Positions 1-8,054 of a stretch of 37,233 nt of DNA are shown here, in pieces (within the stretch, counting starts at the first letter, position 1; each line of letters opens with the position of its first letter). The stretch lies in NCBI GenBank assembly GCA_902762325.1, contig CACWNV010000046.1:1-37233 (forward strand), in the 5' to 3' direction. This DNA comes from an uncultured Prevotellaceae bacterium. Its GTDB lineage: Bacteria > Bacteroidota > Bacteroidia > Bacteroidales > Bacteroidaceae. A program made the position numbers and the translations under genes. The notes under the pieces were generated by a model that made no database searches, was not told where the DNA came from, and saw only the letters and a program-made list of their open reading frames with translations.

Positions 1-211
1 TGCGCGACTGAATTTACGTCTGCTCATAATTCTTAAATGAATTTAATAATTTAACATTTAAGGCGTTCTATGAGTCAACCTATTTCAGTACAAGACACAT
101 ATTAGATGGTAATTCTGTTAATAATTTTTAATTATTTGTTGGATAAGTACGAGATATATTGTTTTTATTTACCTTTGACGTTGAAAAAAATATTGTCAAA
201 ACAGCTTATTC
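1..211. other. Upstream non-coding stretch
   Basis: No convincing coding region is visible. The stretch is AT-rich and leads into the regulator gene. A TACCTTTG sequence at 170-177 fits the Bacteroidota -7 consensus TAnnTTTG, 35 bases before the start codon, but I see no TTG at the expected -33 distance. The upstream neighbour is outside the window, so a SusC/SusD pair there cannot be excluded. Confidence 0.5.
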
Positions 212-1810
212 ATGAAAAATACTTTCTTTATTTTTCTTGTAGCTTTTTGCTGCGCATTGCCTGTATCAGTCTCTGCTGACCGTCAGATGGATGATTGGCT
301 TCACAAACTCGACGAGAGTCTTGCCAATCGTGATAAGTATGAGCAGAAACGGGTGGAGCGGATCAATAGTCTGAAGGAGAATTTGGGCTATGCCAAAACA
401 CATGGCAAGGAGTTCGAGCAGTTATACAGTCTTTATAATGAATATAAGAGTTATTGTTATGACTCAGCCCGTCATTATGCCTACGCTTCCCTTGAGGTGG
501 CGCAGTTGGAGAAGAATGAAAACAATATCTTGCAGGCTCAAAATGCCATTGCCTTCTCGCTCATTTCCGCAGGAATCTTGAGTGAGGCTCATGAAGTGAT
601 GAAGTCCATAGACCGTAGAAAACTGAGCGGAGCACTGCTGAACGAATATTACGACAACTATGGCAGATTGTGGCGTTCGATGGCTGACTACGTAAAGGAG
701 GAACCCTTCTATACAAAATACATCACGCTGAGCAATGCCTACTTGGACTCATTGAAGAAGATAACCCCAGAAAACACTATGCTGTGGTGGTCGCTCAACG
801 GTTCTCGTCAGATGCGCGACCATTTATTCCAGGATGCGTTGGCATCGTTCAGCAAGGTGCTTCAGTTGTGTGGTGATGACAAACGACAGCAAGCCATGAC
901 TGCAGCAGAGATGGCATGGGCATATATCTTTCTGAACGATGAAGACAAGGCCATTGAGTACTTCGCACAGTCGGCGATTGCCGATAATGAGACTGCCACA
1001 CGTGAGATTACGGCACTCTATCATTTGTCGCGACTGATTTACAAGCGAGGTGACTATGAACGGGCCAGTAAGTATGTACATCAGGCACTGGAAGATGTTA
1101 ACTTCTACAACTCACGTTTGCGGAAAGTGGAAATCAACGATATTCTCCCCATCATTGAACAGGACCGATATAATGCGCTGCGCAGCCAGCGTAACTGGCT
1201 GTTTGCCACCACCGCCTTATTTGTGATTCTGCTATTGGCCATCTTGTGGAGCTATTGGTTTATCAAGAAGAAAAACCGCAAGTTAACAGAAGCCCGTGAG
1301 ACGATAGCCGGTCAGTTGGACATGCTGCAAGAGGCCAATCGCCTGCTGAAAGAGGACGACAAGATTAAGAACGCATACATCGGTCGGTCGTTTTATACGA
1401 ATGCAGAGTATATCGCCAAACTCGAAAAGCTTTTCCTCACCATCGACCGCAAAATTGCAGCCCGGCAATTCGACGACCTTCGTTCGATGATGAAACTGTC
1501 GACCCTCAATGCAGAGCGGGAAAACATGTACGAAGCCTTCGACCAGACATTCCTCAAACTGTTCCCCGACTTCGTGACACGTTACAATGAACTCTTCGAG
1601 GAGAAGGACAGAAGAATACCTTCCAATGATCATTCCCTCACTCCAGAGATGCGTATCTTTGCACTCATACGCTTGGGCATCAACGACAGTGAGCGAATCG
1701 CAAAGTTCCTCGATTACTCCGTGCATACTGTGAACACTTACAAGACACGAATCAAAAACCGGTCTACAGTAGAGAACGACCAGTTTGAGAAACTGATAAT
1801 GGCCATTTAG
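212..1810 (+). CDS. Membrane-anchored regulator, TPR-like sensor with LuxR-type HTH (DUF6377-like)
   Basis: This 532-residue protein begins with a signal peptide (about 1-22, ending VSVSA). A helical, TPR-like region rich in A/Y/L repeats follows (about 30-310), then one membrane segment (about 326-348, LFATTALFVILLLAILW), a basic stop-transfer KKKNRK and a coiled-coil stretch. The C-terminal end (about 476-518, LTPEMRIFALIRLGI, then ERIAKFLDYSVHTVNTYKTR) is a LuxR-like helix-turn-helix. This is the layout of the DUF6377 regulators of Bacteroidota: periplasmic sensing, membrane crossing and cytoplasmic DNA binding in one chain. It lies just upstream of, and in the same direction as, the glycan-utilization genes, so it probably controls them (inference from position). 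A strong terminator separates it from them, so they are likely separate transcripts. Fold assignment is from motifs; the ligand is unknown. Confidence 0.8.
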   Translation: MKNTFFIFLVAFCCALPVSVSADRQMDDWLHKLDESLANRDKYEQKRVERINSLKENLGYAKTHGKEFEQLYSLYNEYKSYCYDSARHYAYASLEVAQLEKNENNILQAQNAIAFSLISAGILSEAHEVMKSIDRRKLSGALLNEYYDNYGRLWRSMADYVKEEPFYTKYITLSNAYLDSLKKITPENTMLWWSLNGSRQMRDHLFQDALASFSKVLQLCGDDKRQQAMTAAEMAWAYIFLNDEDKAIEYFAQSAIADNETATREITALYHLSRLIYKRGDYERASKYVHQALEDVNFYNSRLRKVEINDILPIIEQDRYNALRSQRNWLFATTALFVILLLAILWSYWFIKKKNRKLTEARETIAGQLDMLQEANRLLKEDDKIKNAYIGRSFYTNAEYIAKLEKLFLTIDRKIAARQFDDLRSMMKLSTLNAERENMYEAFDQTFLKLFPDFVTRYNELFEEKDRRIPSNDHSLTPEMRIFALIRLGINDSERIAKFLDYSVHTVNTYKTRIKNRSTVENDQFEKLIMAI

Positions 1811-1857
1811 TGAAGGGAAAGCAACGAATATTTCCTTTATACAAATTGATAATTCAT

Positions 1858-1894
1858 AAAACCGAAGTCGTTGATTATTAGCGACTTCGGTTTT
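1858..1894 (+). terminator. Rho-independent terminator after the regulator gene
   Basis: A perfect 13-bp inverted repeat, AAAACCGAAGTCG at 1858-1870 and CGACTTCGGTTTT at 1882-1894, has an 11-base loop and ends in a T run. It sits 48 bases after the regulator's stop codon. It would end that transcript before the enzyme operon begins. The A-rich left arm makes it potentially bidirectional. Confidence 0.9.
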
Positions 1895-1954
1895 GTATTC
1901 TCTGATATTCATTATACATTTACTTGCTTTTTTTATATTCGCGTGATTAAGTGA

Positions 1955-1962
1955 TAAATTTG
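1955..1962 (+). promoter_or_regulatory. Predicted -7 box of the glycan-utilization operon
   Basis: TAAATTTG matches the Bacteroidota -7 consensus TAnnTTTG. It is 26 bases before the ATG at 1988 and just after the terminator of the regulator gene. No good TTG lies about 20 bases upstream (the nearest TTG, 1924-1926, is 28 bases away), so the -33 part is weak and the promoter may depend on an activator. Confidence 0.5.
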
Positions 1963-1987
1963 CACTTGGAATAATTCAAAGCAAGTT

Positions 1988-4240
1988 ATGAAACGATTGA
2001 TTACAGTGATTTCTCTCTTTCTCAGTCTGAGTTCCCTAATGGCACAGACCGAGAATCCCGTGGCAGACCCCAGTGCCGTGATAACATCGGGGAAAGCCCG
2101 CTTTACCGTTTTGACACCCGAGATGATTCGCATCCAGTATAGCGACCGCAACCTGTTTGAAGACCGTGCTACGTTTGCCATCATCAACCGTCGTCTGCCC
2201 GTTCCGCAATTCTCAACCAGTGAGCAGGACGGCTGGCTGACCATCAAGACCTCTGCCTTGACCTTGAAATATAGGATAGGAGGAAAGATTAGCGCTGCCA
2301 CACCCTCAGACCAGGTGTTGAACATCCGTTTCACACTCAACGGCAGAGATGTGCTGTGGTATCCGGGTAAGGATGATGCGATGAATCTGAAGGGTACCAC
2401 CCGAACACTGGATGGACAAATCGGTGACAACAAACGGCAGGAAATGGAGAATGGACTGCTCTCAAGAGCTGGCTGGAGCATCATCGATGAGTCGCCTCGT
2501 ACCAAACGTGGTGACGGCTCCACCACATTTGCCTTTGACAAGAATGTCGATGGCATGGCGTGGGTAGCAGAACCCGTTGACAAAGATGCCATCGACTGGT
2601 ACTTTCTGGGCTATGGTCATCAGTATAAGAAAGCATTGGGCGACTTCATCAAAGTGGCAGGACGCCAACCCATGCCCCCTCTCTATGTGCTTGGCTACTG
2701 GTACAGTAAATACCAGCGCTACACCAGCGACGAGTTTATGGAAATCGTGAATGACGTGAAACGTAATCAGATTCCTATGGACGTGATGATTTTCGACATG
2801 GACTGGCACACACAGGGATGGACAGGATGGACATGGGACCGCACGGCAATACCCGACCCAGAAGGCCTCATCGACTGGATGCACCTGCAGGGACTGAAGG
2901 TATCGCTTAACCTTCACCCAGCTGACGGTGTGGATGACGATGAAGACTACTTCAACGAGCTGCGCAACGACATGGGACTCGACTCCACCGTTAAGGTGGT
3001 GCCTTGGAACCTGAGTTCTCCAGAGTTCTATCATCACATGTTCAATCGTATCATTCGCGCACGTGAACGTCAGGGCGTTGATTTCTGGTGGATAGACTGG
3101 CAGCAGAATCTCACCAGTAAATATGTAGCCGGATTGGGCGAGACCTTCTGGTGCAATCATGTGTTCTATAATGACATGCGTGTGAACCGTCCCGACCATC
3201 GTCCGTTGATATTCCACCGTTGGGGTGGACTGGGCAGCCACCGCTATCCGATAGGCTTCTCAGGCGACTCCTTCACAACTTACGGCACCCTGGCTTGGCA
3301 ACCCTATTTCACGGCTACCGCTTCCAACGTGGGCTTTGGCTATTGGGGACATGACTTGGGAGGTCATCAGCAGACGGGCGACAACGACCCGGAGATTTAT
3401 CTGCGCTGGATGCAGTATGGTGTGTTTACCCCCATCTTCCGCACCCATGCCACCAACTGGCCAGGCATAGAGCGCAGGATATGGAAGTATGATAATTTCC
3501 CCTTGTTGCTCGAAACGGTGAAGCTACGTTATGCGCTGATGCCTTATATCTACACGGCAGCCCGTCAGGCATACGACACAGGAGTGAGCATGTGCCGCCC
3601 ACTCTACTACGACTCACCCGAAGCCAACAATGCCTATCTCTTTGAGGATGAATATATGTTTGGCGACGACATCCTTGTTGCCCCCGTCGTTACACCGTCG
3701 GAAAAAGATGGAAAGGCAGCACGTCGCACTTGGCTTCCCGAAGGCAGCTGGTTTGATGTATGCCGCAACATGGTAGTAGACGGCAACCGTATCTTTACCG
3801 ACAGTTACACACAGGAGGAGATTCCCTATTTCTATCGTGCCGGTGCGGTAATCGTGAACAACCCGCCTATGATGAATCTCAATACACGTCCCGACCGTCT
3901 GATTCTGAAAGTGGTTCCCGGTGGCAATGGCAACACTTCTCTTTATGAGGATGAAGGCGACACGCAGGATTATCAGAAGGGAGCCTATACGACCACCCGC
4001 ATGCGTCACGAGAATCAGACATTGGTGATTGAGCCACGTCAGGGAGCATTCCCCGGTATGTTGAAGGAACGTGCCTATACAGTGGAGTTCCTCGCAACGG
4101 ATCGTCCGCAGGCCGTGACCATCAATGGCAAGCAACAAGCCAATGGAGTGTGGAATTACAATGAGAAGGACCGCAAAGTGACCGTCTATGTGCCACTGAC
4201 ACCCTGTGACCAACAACTGACGGTGACTCTCGGCAATTAA
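1988..4240 (+). CDS. GH31 family alpha-glycosidase, copy A
   Basis: A 750-residue exported glycoside hydrolase of family 31. The signal peptide is about residues 1-19 (ending SSLMAQ), then an N-terminal beta-sandwich (about 20-220), the (beta/alpha)8 barrel (about 230-560) and C-terminal beta domains. The GH31 nucleophile is expected at D370 in FWWIDWQQ and the acid/base at D427 in GFSGDS. RWGGLGSHRYPIGFSGD and YWGHDLGGH are typical active-site stretches. The WWIDWQQ form differs from the WNDMNEP form of classical alpha-glucosidases such as the GH31 at 8055. Substrate cannot be read from the sequence; alpha-glucosidase is the default guess. It is first in a directon of nine genes and clearly paralogous to the GH31 at 10232. 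It lacks the C-terminal YDLxGR tail that its paralogue carries. Confidence 0.9.
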   Translation: MKRLITVISLFLSLSSLMAQTENPVADPSAVITSGKARFTVLTPEMIRIQYSDRNLFEDRATFAIINRRLPVPQFSTSEQDGWLTIKTSALTLKYRIGGKISAATPSDQVLNIRFTLNGRDVLWYPGKDDAMNLKGTTRTLDGQIGDNKRQEMENGLLSRAGWSIIDESPRTKRGDGSTTFAFDKNVDGMAWVAEPVDKDAIDWYFLGYGHQYKKALGDFIKVAGRQPMPPLYVLGYWYSKYQRYTSDEFMEIVNDVKRNQIPMDVMIFDMDWHTQGWTGWTWDRTAIPDPEGLIDWMHLQGLKVSLNLHPADGVDDDEDYFNELRNDMGLDSTVKVVPWNLSSPEFYHHMFNRIIRARERQGVDFWWIDWQQNLTSKYVAGLGETFWCNHVFYNDMRVNRPDHRPLIFHRWGGLGSHRYPIGFSGDSFTTYGTLAWQPYFTATASNVGFGYWGHDLGGHQQTGDNDPEIYLRWMQYGVFTPIFRTHATNWPGIERRIWKYDNFPLLLETVKLRYALMPYIYTAARQAYDTGVSMCRPLYYDSPEANNAYLFEDEYMFGDDILVAPVVTPSEKDGKAARRTWLPEGSWFDVCRNMVVDGNRIFTDSYTQEEIPYFYRAGAVIVNNPPMMNLNTRPDRLILKVVPGGNGNTSLYEDEGDTQDYQKGAYTTTRMRHENQTLVIEPRQGAFPGMLKERAYTVEFLATDRPQAVTINGKQQANGVWNYNEKDRKVTVYVPLTPCDQQLTVTLGN

Positions 4241-4273
4241 CGGAAAATGAATAATCATCTAAAGCATAAAGAG

Positions 4274-4996
4274 ATGAAGAGAATATATTTATTGTGTATG
4301 GTGATGCTGAGCTGTCTGATGCTATCAGCTGAAGAGTATAAGGAATTGTGGATTGTCGGCTCAGCTGTTCCAGGTGGAGCACAGAAGCTCGAGAAGGTTA
4401 GCGACGCTGACTTCAAATATGCAGGTAAACTGTCGGTAGGTGAGCTGCGTGTGGTAACCACCAAGAAGATTGGAAAGAACACACGTTTTCTCACTCCGGT
4501 ACTGCCTGATGCCAACATCGTCAATCGCGGGTTGGCTTGGCAGGAGACAACCGATGTGACGAGTGCTGCCTGGCAAGTGGTGATAGCCGAAAACCGCTAT
4601 CGCTTCCATGTTTACACAGACCGCAAGCAACTATATGGCGAAATCTTCCAGCCATGGGGTGAACTGTTCATTGGCGGCGGTGCCACGGCATCAGGTTGGA
4701 AAGAAGGTAAGATGCAGCTGATGAAACAAAACATCGACAATCCATGTATCTGGACTTGGGAGGGCGAACTGAAGAAGCATGAGAATGTGGAAGAACCAGC
4801 CAGTTTCAAGTTCCAGGGGCAAGACCGGTGGTATCCCAAGGCCATACATCCTTATAGTGCCGATACAGACATCTTGAAAGACAAGCGTCTGCGCACGGGA
4901 GGTACCGACACCAAGTGGACATTGAGCCGCGACGGCATATACCGTATCACCATTGACCTTTTCAACGAGAAAGTTGATGCTGAGATTGTGAAATAA
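4274..4996 (+). CDS. SusE/SusF-like surface glycan-binding protein, copy A
   Basis: About 240 residues with a hydrophobic signal peptide (MKRIYLLCMVMLSCLMLSAEE). Two related beta-sandwich modules follow: one opening ELWIVGSAVPGG, the other opening ELFIGGGATASGW with an aromatic-rich end (FKFQGQDRWYPKAIHP). This is the pattern of the SusE/SusF starch-binding C-terminal family. The reading frame is open from 4247, but the ATG at 4274 begins a proper signal peptide and follows an AAAGAG sequence, so I chose it. Classic SusE/F are lipoproteins; no canonical lipobox is obvious here. The gene follows GH31 copy A by 33 bases, and the same pair recurs at 10232-13583. It probably holds glycan at the cell surface for the neighbouring enzymes; the ligand is unknown. 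Confidence 0.75.
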   Translation: MKRIYLLCMVMLSCLMLSAEEYKELWIVGSAVPGGAQKLEKVSDADFKYAGKLSVGELRVVTTKKIGKNTRFLTPVLPDANIVNRGLAWQETTDVTSAAWQVVIAENRYRFHVYTDRKQLYGEIFQPWGELFIGGGATASGWKEGKMQLMKQNIDNPCIWTWEGELKKHENVEEPASFKFQGQDRWYPKAIHPYSADTDILKDKRLRTGGTDTKWTLSRDGIYRITIDLFNEKVDAEIVK

Positions 4997-5038
4997 TAGA
5001 AAACCTATAAAATATTATCCAACTAAAGACTTATAATT

Positions 5039-8035
5039 ATGAAGCAGAGTTTACTTGTTACACTTCTTTCCATCCTATGCTGGTGGATTGGTGGTCAGTC
5101 GGCTTTAGCCTTAGACCAGAAAGACGGTGTTTATCAGATTAACAATGCCCAGGACTTGGAAGAATTCTCCAATCTTGTGGCAAGTGGAAATGGTAATGTC
5201 TGTGCAGTCGTTACTGCTGACATCGACATGACGGGTGTCAACCATCAGCCCATCGGAACAACGGGCAGTCCTTTCAGGGGAACATTTGATGGTGGACAGC
5301 ACTTTATTTGCAATATGATTATCGACCTGCCCGAGCAAGAGTATGTCGGTTTGTTTGGTGTTCTCAACGATGGTGCCTACATCAAGAATATCATTGTTGA
5401 CAATGGTAGTGCAGTATCAGGCAAATGCTTTGTTGCCGCTATTGCCGGTGGAACAAATGGCGGTGGTACGGTAACTTTCGAGAACTGCGGTAATGAGGGC
5501 AGTGTCGGAGCAGCCGAACAAAATGCTGCCGGTATCTGCGGTGTGAGTATGAATAGTGCCTGCGGTATCAGAATGATTAACTGTTTCAATACCGGTGGTA
5601 TCAGCGGTGGTCGTGAAGCAGCTGCTCTCTGTGGCTGGGTCGGTGACAATGGCAGTGAGATTACCAATTGCTACAATGCCGGTTATGTGATTGGCATGGA
5701 CGGTACTAATTCTCTTTGGCGTAATGGCAGAGGCAAGGGTCTCAACAACTTCGACACCTACGGTTATCAGGGCACTCAGATTTCTGAAGATGAATATGAT
5801 ATGAACAGCGGTAGCATCGCCTACATACTGAATGGCAGCCAGAGCGAAAATGTCATCTGGTATCAGACACTCGGAGAAGATATGTTCCCTGTTCCTTTTG
5901 CTTCTCACGGTATCGTATATGCTGTCGGTGACCTCTATTGTGACGGTACTTCCAAAGGAGGCGATCTGGTGTTCTCTAATAGCAATGAATCCAACCGTGA
6001 CCCACATGCCTTCGTAGATGGTATCTGCTCACGTTGTGGTGACGTTGACAAGAACCATCTGCCTTTGACTGACGGTTTCTATACCCTTAATACAGCTGCC
6101 GACCTGAACTGGTTTGCTGCTTTAGTTAATAAGGGAAACAAGAAAGTGAATGCCCGCCTCGGTGCCGACATCGACTTTAGTGCTTATACAAAGAAAGACG
6201 TCATGATCGGTGGTGATGCCTTCTCTGCCAATGAGGGCGACGAGAGCAAGGCGTTCGAGGGAATCTTCGACGGACAGGAACATACCATCACTATCAACTA
6301 TAACGTGTCTTATGACGGTGTGGCTCTCTTCAAGGTTGTCTCCAACTCAACCATCCGCAATCTTATCATTGACGGAAGCATTGAGAGCACACAACGTTTT
6401 ATCGGTGGTCTGGGCTTCGTGAGCCGTGGCAACTGCACTTATGAGAATGTAGTAGTGGCAGTCAACATCACAGGTAGCTATCCTGGCGATGCTACACACG
6501 GCGGTTTCTTTGCCGTCTGCCATGAGAGTCCTGTATTTAGCAACTGTGCTTTCACCGGTACAATGAATGCTCCTGATTGTGAGGGTAGCGCAGCCATTAT
6601 CGGTTATGCTCATGGTCGTGTAGAGACATTGATTCAGAACTGTTATGTTTCTGCATCTCTCCTGAGCCTTCGTGGAAACTCCACCGTTATTGCCCGTAAT
6701 GTGAACAATATGGTGAACTGCTTCTATACCGACAATATCACCGAACTTTGGGAGAATAATGCTACCGTGGTTTCTGTTGCAGCCGTGAAGTCAGGTGAAC
6801 TTTGCTACCTTATCAATAAAGGTGGAGACACCGATGCATGGCGTCAGAACTTAGGAAGCGACAACAATCCTCTTCCATTTGCTTCTCATAGCATGGTATT
6901 TGCCGTAGGTTCACTCAAATGCGACGGTACTGCGGGTGATGACATCAGTTATTCTAACACCGAAAGTGAACCTCAGCGTGATGAGCACCAATATGTGAAT
7001 GACATCTGTCAGGTGTGCGGTGCACGTTTGATTCACAATGGTCAGCAGTTGAAGGCTTTAGCTGACGCCATCAATAACGGTGAGACTGACGGTAACGTAA
7101 TCGTAGACCTTACCAACGACATTGACATGAGCGGTATCAGCTTCGAAGGTATCGGAACTCGTTTCAACCAAGACAATGGTGAAGGTGGAACAGTAGACGT
7201 GAAGCGTCCTTACATGGGAACATTCGACGGACACGGCTATCGTATCAAGAATATGGTTATCGAGTCTGAGAGTGGCAACAAGGGTCTCTTTGGTGTAGCC
7301 AGCGGTGCAACCATCAAGAATGTCGTTGTCGACAAGACATGTGAAATCTATTCAACAGGCTACTCTGCAGGTATCGTCGGTACCGCTATTGGCAAGGCAA
7401 CCTTGACGATTGAGAATTGCGGTAACGAGGCATCTGTCAATGTCGGTGCTTCAGGAGCCAATGGCGCAGGTATCTTAGGTGTGAATGATATGAGTGAGGC
7501 TTATGTACGCATCATCAACTGCTATAACGCAGGTGACATTGTAGGACAGCGTGAGTGCGGCACCATCAGCGGATGGCTGGGTGATCGTGGTGAGGTAACC
7601 AACTGCTTCAACTGTGGCAGCATCGCTCCTGAGTCTGTTGACGGCACTCGTACATTTGCAAGATACAACGGCAACTCTATCAACTTCACCAACTGCTATG
7701 AGTTGGATGGTAGCCAGGTAACCTCTGTATCTGCCGAAGATGTGACTGGCGGTAAGCTCTGTTACGACCTCAACGAAGGTGCAGGAAAGACTATCTTCTA
7801 TCAGACTCTTGGTTCAGACCTGCATCCTGTCTTCGATGCTACTCACGGAGTGGTGGTAAAGGACGGCGATAAGTATATCAATGATGATCCGACAAGTATC
7901 AGCACAGTTGCAACGAAGATGGAAAAAGGAACGGCTATCTATTCTCTGAGCGGTATCCGTCAGCAACAACTGAATCGTGGCATCAACATCGTCCGTATGT
8001 CTGATGGAAAGACCGTGAAAGTGCTTGTAAAATAA
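5039..8035 (+). CDS. Large GLUG-repeat beta-helix surface protein
   Basis: This 998-residue exported protein has a signal peptide of about 25 residues (ending QSALALD). It is built from three long repeated modules (about 28-325, 340-650, 665-960). Each module starts with a line such as INNAQDLEEFSNLV, continues with ADIDMTG and GTFDGGQH, and then has turns like ENCGNEGSV and NCYNAG typical of GLUG/right-handed beta-helix repeats. The first two modules close with FASHG/FASHS and a link of the form H-x-F/Y-x-x-x-I-C-x-x-C-G (CSRCG near 328, CQVCG near 656). The C-terminus (IYSLSGIRQQQLNRGINIV, then KVLVK) is the shared tail seen on other exported proteins here. Such proteins are usually adhesins or binding proteins. 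Its place between glycan hydrolases suggests substrate binding, but no catalytic residues are recognisable. Confidence 0.75.
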   Translation: MKQSLLVTLLSILCWWIGGQSALALDQKDGVYQINNAQDLEEFSNLVASGNGNVCAVVTADIDMTGVNHQPIGTTGSPFRGTFDGGQHFICNMIIDLPEQEYVGLFGVLNDGAYIKNIIVDNGSAVSGKCFVAAIAGGTNGGGTVTFENCGNEGSVGAAEQNAAGICGVSMNSACGIRMINCFNTGGISGGREAAALCGWVGDNGSEITNCYNAGYVIGMDGTNSLWRNGRGKGLNNFDTYGYQGTQISEDEYDMNSGSIAYILNGSQSENVIWYQTLGEDMFPVPFASHGIVYAVGDLYCDGTSKGGDLVFSNSNESNRDPHAFVDGICSRCGDVDKNHLPLTDGFYTLNTAADLNWFAALVNKGNKKVNARLGADIDFSAYTKKDVMIGGDAFSANEGDESKAFEGIFDGQEHTITINYNVSYDGVALFKVVSNSTIRNLIIDGSIESTQRFIGGLGFVSRGNCTYENVVVAVNITGSYPGDATHGGFFAVCHESPVFSNCAFTGTMNAPDCEGSAAIIGYAHGRVETLIQNCYVSASLLSLRGNSTVIARNVNNMVNCFYTDNITELWENNATVVSVAAVKSGELCYLINKGGDTDAWRQNLGSDNNPLPFASHSMVFAVGSLKCDGTAGDDISYSNTESEPQRDEHQYVNDICQVCGARLIHNGQQLKALADAINNGETDGNVIVDLTNDIDMSGISFEGIGTRFNQDNGEGGTVDVKRPYMGTFDGHGYRIKNMVIESESGNKGLFGVASGATIKNVVVDKTCEIYSTGYSAGIVGTAIGKATLTIENCGNEASVNVGASGANGAGILGVNDMSEAYVRIINCYNAGDIVGQRECGTISGWLGDRGEVTNCFNCGSIAPESVDGTRTFARYNGNSINFTNCYELDGSQVTSVSAEDVTGGKLCYDLNEGAGKTIFYQTLGSDLHPVFDATHGVVVKDGDKYINDDPTSISTVATKMEKGTAIYSLSGIRQQQLNRGINIVRMSDGKTVKVLVK

Positions 8036-8054
8036 ACTAAGATAATGCAATGTG

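Noticed and set aside
1283-1912. 209-codon minus-strand open frame over the end of the regulator gene
   Set aside because: It crosses the terminator and mirrors a well-supported gene; no family features.
2462-3241. 259-codon minus-strand open frame inside GH31 copy A
   Set aside because: Antisense shadow of a clear GH31 gene; similar shadows occur in the paralogous GH31 at 10340-11062, as expected from codon bias.
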